From assembly GCA_951812925.1 (NCBI GenBank), contig OX638371.1, positions 36,678,101-36,742,100 on the forward strand: DNA of 64,000 nucleotides, in the 5' to 3' direction. Positions 54,888 to 63,281 of this stretch are shown here, piece by piece; positions within the stretch are counted from its first letter, which is position 1; every line of letters starts with the position of its first letter. The notes beneath the pieces were generated by a model. The model did not search any database. It saw nothing but the letters and a program-made list of their open reading frames with translations, and was not told where the DNA came from. The stretch comes from Calliopum simillimum (lineage: Eukaryota; Arthropoda; Insecta; Diptera; Lauxaniidae). Both the position numbers and the translations under genes were made by a program.

Positions 54888-55205
54888 TTTTTATTGTGCT
54901 GATAAATTTGTTCTACTGCCGCCATCTTATAATTGGAAAATTTTTTTTTTAGAAACTTTCGTGAGTTGTGATTTTTTATAATTTTGCTGTGCACTGCACT
55001 TAGTATTTTGACCATTATATAATTTTTATATATACTTAACTTTAGTTATTTGTTTTTTGACTGCTTTTTCTTTTGTGAGGAGGCTTATATTTGGTGTTTT
55101 TAACTTAATTTTTTATTTTTTTTGACATTTTTTTTGGTGCATACATATACACATAGTTGTGCTTTTGTGTGTGTTACGTGGTGCTTTTTTTTGTACAAAC
55201 GCAAA

Positions 55206-56531
55206 ATGGTGTTCCCGCCTGATCGCATTTTGCGTGAGGCTGTTGCAGGTGTTAACAGTGAGGTTAGGGTTCCTCGCCCGCGCTTTTATGTTGAGTCAAA
55301 TTTTATAAGGGAATTTGAGGTTATCATTCAATCCAAGAGTGATAGCGCTCTAAATATTGTGGCTATTGGGAAGTATTTGTATAGCAAATACAACAAAATT
55401 GACGTCTTTTTTTTGTCGAAAAAAAAAGTGAAAGTAGTTGCTCAAAATTGTAAGACTGCCAACGACATTGCTAGTGATGAGCATTTGCTCGAGCAATATA
55501 ATACATTCATTCCGTCCGAGCTTTGTGAGGTAAAGGGGGTTGTCCCTATTCCTATTGCTTATACTGAGGAGGAGATTTTTAAAGGGGGTTATGGTAAAAA
55601 CTCAGCTCAGTATGGTATATTGTCTGCCAATTGCAAGATTTCAGAAGTGAAGAGATTGAATAGAAGGGATGCTGCCAGGTCTGGAGCTCTTGTGGTGTCT
55701 GATACAGTCTTGATTTGTTTTTCGGGACAGGTGCTTCCTTCACACGTCTCAGTGGATGGTGTTAACTTCCCTGTCAATCCTTACCGGGAGAATGTACTTC
55801 AGTGCAGAAAGTGCTGGAGGTATGGTCATTCGGAAAGGGGTTGTAGGCGTGGTGGTCATCTTTGTGTGGGGTGTGGTCAGGAGCATTCTGAGTCTGAATC
55901 TAAGTCATGCACTTTTTTAAAATGTGTCAACTGTGGGGATTCGCACCAGGCATCTTCTAAATCATGTCCGTTGTATAAAAAATTGTTTAATGAAAAGATT
56001 GAAAAGGCCAATTTACTCAAACCAAAAATGGTTACATTTTCTGCTGCATCTTACGCAGATCCTCATGCTCGTGTGCCTCTTAATAAAGGTCAAAATAATG
56101 TAATTTCTAATAATGTTCAAGCGGATTATGCTTTTAGCGCATTGGAGTTTCCTCTCCTGGGGGCCTCGCGCCGCTCTGTGGGTTTTGGTCAAAGGGCAGT
56201 TGTGCCTGCCAAAAGACCACGTGTGGAGGAAAGTAACTCTGAAGTTTCGTTGATTAAGGAAGGTGCGGAGGCTGAAGCTAGTAGCGTGGCTCATGCTGCA
56301 AAGGCTTCAGAAGTTGCTGATATTGAATCAGTCATTAATGTACAATTAAGCAATTCTAGCACTGAGCTAGTAAAACAGGTTAAGCCTTTTTTTGAGGCTA
56401 TTGTTAATTCGCTGGGTGTGGAAGGTAATTCTTCTGTGGATGCACGCTTGGGCAACTTGAAACCTTTATTTAGTGCTATCTTAAGTAACATCAATCTTAT
56501 TGATGAAAGTAGCACAGTTCAATTGCACTAG
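55206..56531 (+). CDS. LINE ORF1, Gag-like nucleic-acid-binding protein
   Basis: 441 residues from ATG 55206, chosen because AAAATGG is a good fly start context; an in-frame ATG at 55122 lies in the probable 5' UTR. The C-terminal half has three zinc knuckles in a row: CRKCWRYGHSERGC (about 200), then CVGCGQEH..SC and CVNCGDSHQASSKSC. This is the CCHC arrangement typical of I- and Jockey-type ORF1 proteins. The N-terminal part (about 30-190) should form the RRM-like or coiled region but I see no sharp motif. The product coats element RNA to form the retrotransposition particle. It overlaps ORF2 by 29 bp in another frame, suggesting re-initiation coupled to termination. Confidence 0.92.
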   Translation: MVFPPDRILREAVAGVNSEVRVPRPRFYVESNFIREFEVIIQSKSDSALNIVAIGKYLYSKYNKIDVFFLSKKKVKVVAQNCKTANDIASDEHLLEQYNTFIPSELCEVKGVVPIPIAYTEEEIFKGGYGKNSAQYGILSANCKISEVKRLNRRDAARSGALVVSDTVLICFSGQVLPSHVSVDGVNFPVNPYRENVLQCRKCWRYGHSERGCRRGGHLCVGCGQEHSESESKSCTFLKCVNCGDSHQASSKSCPLYKKLFNEKIEKANLLKPKMVTFSAASYADPHARVPLNKGQNNVISNNVQADYAFSALEFPLLGASRRSVGFGQRAVVPAKRPRVEESNSEVSLIKEGAEAEASSVAHAAKASEVADIESVINVQLSNSSTELVKQVKPFFEAIVNSLGVEGNSSVDARLGNLKPLFSAILSNINLIDESSTVQLH

Positions 56532-59500
56532 TGTCAGAAATAAGAAAGATCTTTTAGAGCAGTATTTTTTGGATAGTAAGGTTTCTATAGGTTGCCTTTC
56601 CGAAACTTTTCTTTTGCCTTCTGATGTTTTGTGCTCTAAGAATTTTGATGTTGTTAGAGCAGATCGTCCTTCTCACTCTAACCGTGGCGGGGGCGTAGCC
56701 ATTGTTGTTGATAAAACTTTTCAATTTAAAGTACTAAATGTGGTTTCTTCATCTGAGTCCATTGAAGTTTGTGGCTGCGAAATTGTTACAAATAATGGAG
56801 TTCTTACTGTTCTATCTTTTTACATACCACCTAATTGTAATATTTCTGTTACTCATTTAAACAGTATTATAAATAGTATTTCATATTCCTCCCTTCTGAT
56901 TTGCGGCGACTTTAATGCTCACAATGTGTGCTGGGGCAGTGTCTCCACGGACTCTAGGGGCAGGAAAGTCTTAGACTTTATTGAAGATAATAACCTAATG
57001 TTACTTAATACTGGTGAGCCAACTCATTTTGGACTAACTGTTTCTTGTCTTGATCTGACCTTCTGTTCAGGAAATGTAGGGTTAAACTCCTCTTGGAAAA
57101 CCACTAATGTCACACTTGGAAGTACTCATTGTGTCATTGAAATTACGCTTGCCTCTGCGCCTACTTTGAAAAGTTTTGCTAAGCACATCATCCCTAAGTG
57201 TATTGAAAAAAGCTTTCTCAACAAAAAACTATATGAAGTTTTTGCGTCTCCTCAATTTAACTCTCCGTCTTCTGACAGTGATTTTGATACTTTTGCACAA
57301 GTCTTTCATGACACCTTTAAGGTCAAAACAAAAAGTAAAATGAGAAACCCGAATCCCTGGTGGAACGAAGCTTGCAGGAGGATCAGCGCTGTTTTGAAAC
57401 TGGCTTTAAACAGATTCAAATCTTGCCCCTCCAGTAGAAATTATCAAGAGCTTTTGAAAGCCAAAAAAGATTATAAGTATGTGTTGAGAGTTGAAAAAAG
57501 AAGAGGTTGGAAATCTTTCTGCGAAAGTATAAACAGCAATATGACAGTTTCTGAACTGTGGAAGACGGTCCGCTGTTTTAAAGGGAATTTTTCGAGTTGC
57601 TTGTCAGGTTTTAATGAATGTTTATCCGGGTTCTGTGATGCCTTAGCGGGGCCAGTTGGTCCCTTTCAATTTTTTTCACCTCTTGCGGAGCAAAATGATC
57701 ATTTTTTGCTGCTACCAATTACGTATGCGGAATTGGATAAAGCAATAATGAGCTCGAAAAATACGGCTCCTGGCATTGACGGTTTGCGTAATCAACATTT
57801 GAAGTCTTTTAACGCTGATCACAAATTTAAGTTACTTGGTATGTTTAATGAAGTCTTGGCCAGTGGTTTTATTCCATACTGCTGGTTTCAGTATAAAATT
57901 ATGCCTCTTAAAAAGAAAAATTGTCCACCTGCTTCTGCTTCATCTTATCGTTCCATAGCGCTTGCGGCTTCACTCAGGAAAATTTTTGAGCGCATTCTCT
58001 GCAATAGGCTTGAGTGGTTTCTTGAATCGCGCGGGAAAATAAATGCTCGTCAATCTGGCTTTAGGAAGTGGAAGTCCACCTCCGATAATGTTATTACGCT
58101 TTGGTCTGCTATACAGCTTGCATTTCTTAAGAGAGAAAGTCTAGTTGCGGTCTTTCTGGATATAAAGGGGGCGTTTGACAATGTCAATGTTCGACTTTTA
58201 TGGTCTAGGCTGAATTTGTTGGGTATTCCTAACAAATTTTGTGACTTCGTCTACTGTCTTTTTCAGTTTAAAGATCTTTACATACAATGTGATGACGGAT
58301 TTGTTAATAGACATTCCTTTACAGGAGTGCCGCAAGGCTGTGTTTTAAGTCCTATTTGCTTTAATATTTACATTGATGAAATTTTTGATATGAATTTTGA
58401 GAAAGTGCATATTTTGGGTTATGCTGATGACATTGTTGTTTTCAGTTCAGATCCTGATGCTGATCAGGCCAGGGCAAGAGTTCAATATGCTATCTCGTCA
58501 ATTAGGGATAGACTCTTGCAGTTGCAATTAGAGTTGTCATTGAACAAAACTAAAGCTATGATTTTCACAAAAAAAAATACGGTTTCTGTTATGCCACTGC
58601 TGTTGGGAGCTAGTAGCTTGGAATATGTTAACACCTTTAATTTTTTGGGGTTCACATTTCACAAAAGACTTGTTTTAAGGTACCAAGTGGATCGTGTAGT
58701 TAGTAGTTGTTTTCACTTCACGAATGTTTTGCGCTCTCTTTGTGGGGTAACGTGGGGTTCTGACCCCCAGTGTCTGATCCGCCTCTATGTTGGTTTAATT
58801 AGGCCGAAATTGGAGTATATGGCTCCTTTGCTTTTGGGATGTTCAAAGAAAGATATGTTAAAGTTGCAGCGTGTGCAGTGGAAGGCACTTCGTATTTCAC
58901 TTGGTGCCATGATTTCCACTCATACGCTTAGTATGGAACAAATGAGTAATGTCATGCCCTTAGTGGAACGTTTTAACTTCTTAGCTGAAGGTGTTATTAA
59001 CAAAATTTTATCTATCAATGATCATCCAGCCAAGCTTTTTATTTCCGAAATTTTGACATTTTCTAATATACCTCTTTTTTATCAAAGGTTAAGGCAAAAG
59101 TCTCAAAATCTGACCTTTACAACCTTTAATATGCACCCTATTTTTCAGACTCCTTTTGAGGCGTTAGTGCTGAAGCCTGTTGTAAGGTTTCTTAATGTAA
59201 ATAAATCTTTAACCACAGTGAGGGAGGTCTCTGACAGATTTAACTCGTTTTTGGCTCGTCGGAGTGACTTTAAAAGAGTTTTCACGGACGGATCGAAGAC
59301 TGATTTATCTGTTGGTTGCGGAGTGTGGTTGCCTGATATTAATATCGAGGCGTACTTTCCTCTTAATGCTTTTTCTTCTGTTTACTCAGCTGAAGCCCTT
59401 GCAATTGTTGAAGCAATCAAACTGATTTCTTTGCAGGATACATCTAAATTTCTCATTGTTTCTGACAGTAAATCTGTACTTACGGCTATTGCTAGTGTAT

Positions 59501-60126
59501 GCAGCAACAAGACGCATCCGTTCATTCTCAAAATTAGATCGCTTTTGTTTGAGTCTAGAAGTAGGGGGAAGCAGATTCATTTTCTTTGGGTGCCTAGTCA
59601 TATGGGTATAGAGGGTAATGAGTTTGTTGATCGAGTTGCTTCAGAGCATCCTCCAGGGCTGGCAGCATCCAGTCTTTCTGTAAACTTCACGGACGTTAAA
59701 TCTGCGGATAGAGCAGTGGGGGTTACTGCTTGGCAGTCTCGTTGGAATTCTTCCGAGTTTGGGCGATTTTTTTATCATATTGCACCTCTTGTTAATAAAC
59801 GTTTTTGGTTTAATAATCTCTGTTTGCCGCGTAAAACTGTTACCACTATAAATAGGATGAAGTTTAATCACACCAGATGTAAGGATCATCTTCATAGAAT
59901 TAATATCATCAACAGTAACGTCTGTTCATGTGGTGATGTTCAGTCAACGCAGCATTTACTTTTTCATTGTCCTGATATAAATGTGTCAGTGAGGAATCAA
60001 ATGCTGAGTGTAGTGCACAGCTGTGGTTTCAGCACCCACAGTGTAATTGATCTTATGAAGTCTAATAATATTGATGTTTTCATATCAATTTGTCGGTTTC
60101 TTTCGGAAGCCAAGGTTGACATTTAG
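56503..60126 (+). CDS. LINE ORF2: endonuclease, reverse transcriptase, RNase H
   Basis: 1207 residues from ATG 56503. The apurinic-type endonuclease comes first (about 1-230: QFNCTSVRNK, ICGDFNAHNVCWG, LDLTFCSG, and STHC in place of the usual SDH). The reverse transcriptase follows (FLDIKGAFDNV about 550, GVPQGCVLSPICF, catalytic YADD about 640). RNase H has VFTDGSK (about 926), SAEALAIVEAI, VSDSKS (about 986) and HFLWVPSHMGIEGNEFVD. A C-terminal zinc finger (CSCGDVQSTQHLLFHC) completes it. All catalytic acids of RT and RNase H are present. The protein nicks target DNA and copies the element RNA in place. The STHC variant at the endonuclease end is worth checking but may be tolerated. The truncated copy at 4227-7046 is a relative. 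Confidence 0.95.
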   Translation: MKVAQFNCTSVRNKKDLLEQYFLDSKVSIGCLSETFLLPSDVLCSKNFDVVRADRPSHSNRGGGVAIVVDKTFQFKVLNVVSSSESIEVCGCEIVTNNGVLTVLSFYIPPNCNISVTHLNSIINSISYSSLLICGDFNAHNVCWGSVSTDSRGRKVLDFIEDNNLMLLNTGEPTHFGLTVSCLDLTFCSGNVGLNSSWKTTNVTLGSTHCVIEITLASAPTLKSFAKHIIPKCIEKSFLNKKLYEVFASPQFNSPSSDSDFDTFAQVFHDTFKVKTKSKMRNPNPWWNEACRRISAVLKLALNRFKSCPSSRNYQELLKAKKDYKYVLRVEKRRGWKSFCESINSNMTVSELWKTVRCFKGNFSSCLSGFNECLSGFCDALAGPVGPFQFFSPLAEQNDHFLLLPITYAELDKAIMSSKNTAPGIDGLRNQHLKSFNADHKFKLLGMFNEVLASGFIPYCWFQYKIMPLKKKNCPPASASSYRSIALAASLRKIFERILCNRLEWFLESRGKINARQSGFRKWKSTSDNVITLWSAIQLAFLKRESLVAVFLDIKGAFDNVNVRLLWSRLNLLGIPNKFCDFVYCLFQFKDLYIQCDDGFVNRHSFTGVPQGCVLSPICFNIYIDEIFDMNFEKVHILGYADDIVVFSSDPDADQARARVQYAISSIRDRLLQLQLELSLNKTKAMIFTKKNTVSVMPLLLGASSLEYVNTFNFLGFTFHKRLVLRYQVDRVVSSCFHFTNVLRSLCGVTWGSDPQCLIRLYVGLIRPKLEYMAPLLLGCSKKDMLKLQRVQWKALRISLGAMISTHTLSMEQMSNVMPLVERFNFLAEGVINKILSINDHPAKLFISEILTFSNIPLFYQRLRQKSQNLTFTTFNMHPIFQTPFEALVLKPVVRFLNVNKSLTTVREVSDRFNSFLARRSDFKRVFTDGSKTDLSVGCGVWLPDINIEAYFPLNAFSSVYSAEALAIVEAIKLISLQDTSKFLIVSDSKSVLTAIASVCSNKTHPFILKIRSLLFESRSRGKQIHFLWVPSHMGIEGNEFVDRVASEHPPGLAASSLSVNFTDVKSADRAVGVTAWQSRWNSSEFGRFFYHIAPLVNKRFWFNNLCLPRKTVTTINRMKFNHTRCKDHLHRINIINSNVCSCGDVQSTQHLLFHCPDINVSVRNQMLSVVHSCGFSTHSVIDLMKSNNIDVFISICRFLSEAKVDI

Positions 60127-60191
60127 TCAGCTGTAAATTGCAGTTTTTAGTTACCGAGTCACTCAAATCGAAAGTCCCTTACCAATTTATT

Positions 60192-60369
60192 CCCAGTGTG
60201 CCAGACGGTTCATATCTTCGCTTTTTTACCCGTTACGGATCCGTTACTGATCCGTTGGCGGGAGAGATTCCCAAAAAAAAAGCGAATCGTTTTTTTTTTT
60301 GGAATTTCTCCCGCAAACGGATCAGTAACGGGTAAAAAAGCGAAGATATGAACCGTCTGGCACACTGGG
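60192..60369. repeat. 178-bp palindrome in the LINE 3' UTR
   Basis: Arms CCCAGTGTGCCAGACGGTTC.. and ..GAACCGTCTGGCACACTGGG pair over about 75 bp around a loop with opposed A and T runs. The left arm has an extra 11-bp tandem copy of CGGATCCGTTA. TACCAA and TTGGTA just outside extend the symmetry. It is absent from the LINE relic at 4.2-7.0 kb, so it is probably a MITE captured by this copy or subfamily. Confidence 0.8.
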
Positions 60370-60734
60370 TTGGTATCGTTAGATGTAAGCTAATAAATTT
60401 TATAACGTTTTTTGAAAAATATGAAAAAAAAAAACGATCGTTTTAAAACAGAAAATATCAATTAATTTTCTAAATTAATTTAAAAAAAAGAGATCGTAAA
60501 AAAGATAAAAAAAAGAAAAAAAAAATAGAAAAAAGATAAACAAAGATAATAAGAAATATTTGTATATTTATACTAAGATCATGTATGTAATCAATTTTGG
60601 AAGAATAGAGCATTTCATTTTAGCTCTGCGGAAATCTAATCAACTGCTGTATCCCTTATAAACTTGGTCTTACCTGTTTGGAACAGGTTATCGTTGCAGC
60701 CTTTGGAAAGGCATTTTGTTTATATGTCAACGCT

Positions 60735-60829
60735 AAGAGCTACAAAAAAAACGGCATGTTTGTGGTAGCTCTTTCTTAACGCGCATATGATGTTCGATAT
60801 GAATGTCATATTATAAGAAGAAGAAGAAG
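60735..60829 (+). promoter_or_regulatory. Conserved two-hairpin 3' end plus (AAG)n tail of the LINE
   Basis: Stem-loop 1 pairs AAGAGCTAC (60735-60743) with GTAGCTCTT (60765-60773) over a 21-nt loop. Stem-loop 2 pairs ATATGA (60785-60790) with TCATAT (60806-60811). The tail of AAG units follows directly. The same plan is present at 50604-50696 and, on the minus strand, 4227-4317. Probably the RNA structure recognised by the ORF2 reverse transcriptase. Confidence 0.75.
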
Positions 60830-60940
60830 ATAGTTGTGTAAGCTCTTTTTTGATTTTTAAATAAATAAGAAATTCAGTAAAAGAAACTCCAATAAATGCA
60901 GAACTCAACATACATCAGTCAACTACATACAATTGATAAA

Positions 60941-61711
60941 ATGAGCAGCGAACCATGGCCGGACGATGCGATGCTGTATCAACCATACGAAGCGGAACAG
61001 ATCCTGATGCCGGAAAATGCCAGCTGTTTGGCTGTAAAAGCCTACCTGAAAATGTGCAATCTGCCAGTGGAAGTTCGCTCTTGTGCAAATGCAGAATTTA
61101 TGTCTCCTGGTGGTAGGATGACAAAATTACCATTTTTGAGAGCTGGGGCATTTATAATTTCAGAATTTGAACCGATAGTAAACTTTATAGAGCAGAAAGG
61201 TGCGGCTATTGGTACTTGGCTGGATGATGATGAGAAGGCGGATATGCGAACATATGTTTCGTTGGTAGAAAATATTTTTACCATGGCTGAACTCTATATC
61301 AGCTTTATGAATAAACGTGTCTATGATGAAGTGACTGCACCGCGCAATGGCTGTGTTTTCCCCTGGCCTTTAAATTTGCTGCAAAATTACACCAAGCGAC
61401 GTAATGCGTTGAGACTGCTTAAGGTGTATCAGTGGAATGATATGAACATTGATGATGTTATTGAAAAAGTAGAAAAATGCTGTGAAACATTATCGCTCAA
61501 ACTTGAAGAAACCAACAAGACATTCTTCTATTCAGATCAGCCATGTGAATTGGATGCTATAGCATTTGGTCATTTATTTTCTATATTGACAACAAATCTA
61601 CCAAACATAGCTTTGGCGCAGACAGTAAAGAAGTATACGAAACTTGTCGAATTCTGTATACGTGTAGAAGAGAGATACTTTAAGACGAGGTCAATTGAAA
61701 ATTACTTCTAA
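60941..61711 (+). CDS. Mtx2: Metaxin-2, mitochondrial outer-membrane import protein
   Basis: 256 residues from ATG 60941 (AAAATGAGC, a good start context); an in-frame ATG at 60896 would add 15 residues and cannot be excluded. The sequence follows metaxin-2 throughout: EPWPDDAMLYQPYEAEQILM, SCLAVKAYLKMCNLPVEV, NAEFMSPGG, the FPWPLN block, VEKCCETLSLKLEE, and QPCELDAIAFGHLFSILTT, ending in CIRVEERYF. It has the GST-like fold with the N-terminal thioredoxin-like part at about 15-90 and the helical C-terminal part after it. No transmembrane segment is expected; metaxin-2 is held at the outer membrane by metaxin-1 and works with the SAM complex in beta-barrel insertion. The gene is a single exon here. 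A full-length LINE ends 98 bp upstream of the start, inside its promoter or 5' UTR. AATAAA lies near 61913. Confidence 0.95.
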   Translation: MSSEPWPDDAMLYQPYEAEQILMPENASCLAVKAYLKMCNLPVEVRSCANAEFMSPGGRMTKLPFLRAGAFIISEFEPIVNFIEQKGAAIGTWLDDDEKADMRTYVSLVENIFTMAELYISFMNKRVYDEVTAPRNGCVFPWPLNLLQNYTKRRNALRLLKVYQWNDMNIDDVIEKVEKCCETLSLKLEETNKTFFYSDQPCELDAIAFGHLFSILTTNLPNIALAQTVKKYTKLVEFCIRVEERYFKTRSIENYF

Positions 61712-63078
61712 ATAGCTTATTGGTGTTTTTCCACTTAATTCTTTTATTTACAAGCAAAATTCAATGATTATATTGCGTTTATTAATTTTGGTTATTATAA
61801 TATATATAATTTGTACACGCCAAACGATTCTATAATTTTGATGCAAATTTTAAGTTTTTTTCCTATTTTACGTTTAATGTACAAAATTATTGCTTATTTA
61901 AGGCATCTGAAAATAAATTTATTTTTCCGGCATTTATAAAAGCAAAAACGGCTTGAGCACTTCATGTAATGCATAAAAAAGCTTAGTTTATGTTGTAACC
62001 GTTTTTATGTACCGAGTAAAATTTTCCCACTAAATTGTTCCTCAGGAAGTCATGTTGAAAACTTATTGAGCAAAGTATAAAAAGAATCCTTCAATAGTAA
62101 ATAAGATAAGTGATGGTTTCAATCATGTTCATGATGGAACAGTTTGAGTTAAATTCTCATCACATTTTGCTGTAAAACTTGAGCTTAAATTTAGGAACCG
62201 ATTTTTGGAAATTGTTTTTGTGGCATTTTACATACTTATTTGAAAAGACAAATACCAAAAATGTAGCCAATCATTTGTGCAAAGCTATTTTAAATACTGA
62301 AATACTTTAGGCAATTCATTCAGTGATCGCCAAAAGCTGCGAACCGGCGTTAAACATTTATGCATCTGATTGGACCACTGATTGAAGAACACTGTATTAA
62401 AACATATAGAAACAATTTAATATATCACTTTTGTTCAGTATTCATTTTATAAATACAAGAAAAAATTAAAATATAGTTTCCTTAAATGTACGATCCTTTA
62501 ATTCCTAGGGGAGCATAGGGCTTTATATAGATAACATAAATTAAACTTTAAATTTATCTTTATTCTTTTTTCAGCAAATAAAGGTGTCCATAAAATAAAA
62601 AGAATACCGCTTTTCCAATATGGTTATATGCATATAATATTGGTATTTAGTTCCCGTTATCATAAAAATAAATTTTGTATGTATGTACCTCAATTCCTTA
62701 ATGCTAGAAAATTGTTTATAACTTATATGAGATTAATAAATATATATGTACGCGAAAAGAGTGTCATAAAAATAAAAGTCGAGACCCATTGATTACTTTA
62801 CAGCGTTTGCATTTGAATGTATTCAATTTAATGTGCATCACTAAGAAATATATTGAAAATGGCCAAAGAAAAAGACTGCTTTCTGATATCATTTACTCGC
62901 TTAAAATGTATCTTAAAAAATTGATGTCTGATTTCTAATTGCATTGTTTTTTTGTGCCCTAGTAGTCTTTAATTTCTTACAATTAAATTAATATGGGACA
63001 AATTATTCATAAGAAATGCAAAATTAGTTGGTAAAAAAAGGTCTATAAATTTTGTTACCCAGCATAAAGAAATTTCTA
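61712..63078. other. Intergenic DNA downstream of metaxin-2
   Basis: AT-rich. The metaxin-2 3' UTR occupies the first 200 bp or so. No gene is recognised in the rest apart from a short LINE tail at 62486-62530. Confidence 0.5.
62486..62530 (-). mobile_element. Fragment of an RTE-type LINE 3' end
   Basis: The minus strand reads GCCCTATGCTCCCCTAGGAA then TTAAAGGA, matching the 3' end of the RTE copies at 727-963 and 1081-2436 (GCCCTATGCTGCTCCTAGGA, GTTAAAGGAG). Only about 45 bp are recognisable. Confidence 0.5.
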
Positions 63079-63281
63079 CAGGCCTGCTCCGGTATCCTTG
63101 GGGTTTCAATTACTTTTCGTTTCGAAAGCTTATTGATTAAAATGGTGAGCCCCACGACAAAAGCTATGGAATATCTCCTAAACGGTTACTTTTTAGTTAA
63201 TATATTATTATTATTTGTTTTCATTAAAAACCTTTCGAAACTAGAAGTAATTGAAATCACACGGATCCCGGAACAGACCTG
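63079..63281. mobile_element. Foldback MITE, ~50-bp arms
   Basis: The left arm is CAGGCCTGCTCCGGTATCCT then TTTCAATTACTTTTCGTTTC. The right arm is its imperfect inverse (GAAACTAGAAGTAATTGAAA, then GGATCCCGGAACAGACCTG). The short ORF across it (63052-63330) is a by-product. Confidence 0.65.

Larger units (their letters stand above)
54851..60829 (+). mobile_element. Full-length I-type LINE with intact ORFs and 13-bp target duplication
   Basis: ATAGTTGTGTAAG is repeated at 54838-54850 and 60830-60842, fixing both ends of a 5979-bp element. The order is a 5' UTR of about 355 bp with a downstream promoter element, ORF1 (Gag-like), ORF2 (endonuclease, RT, RNase H), a 700-bp structured 3' UTR, and an (AAG)n tail. 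RNase H and the CCHC ORF1 place it with the I/LOA side of the LINE tree rather than Jockey. Both frames are open, so it may be a source copy. It separates metaxin-2 from its former upstream DNA. Confidence 0.95.
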
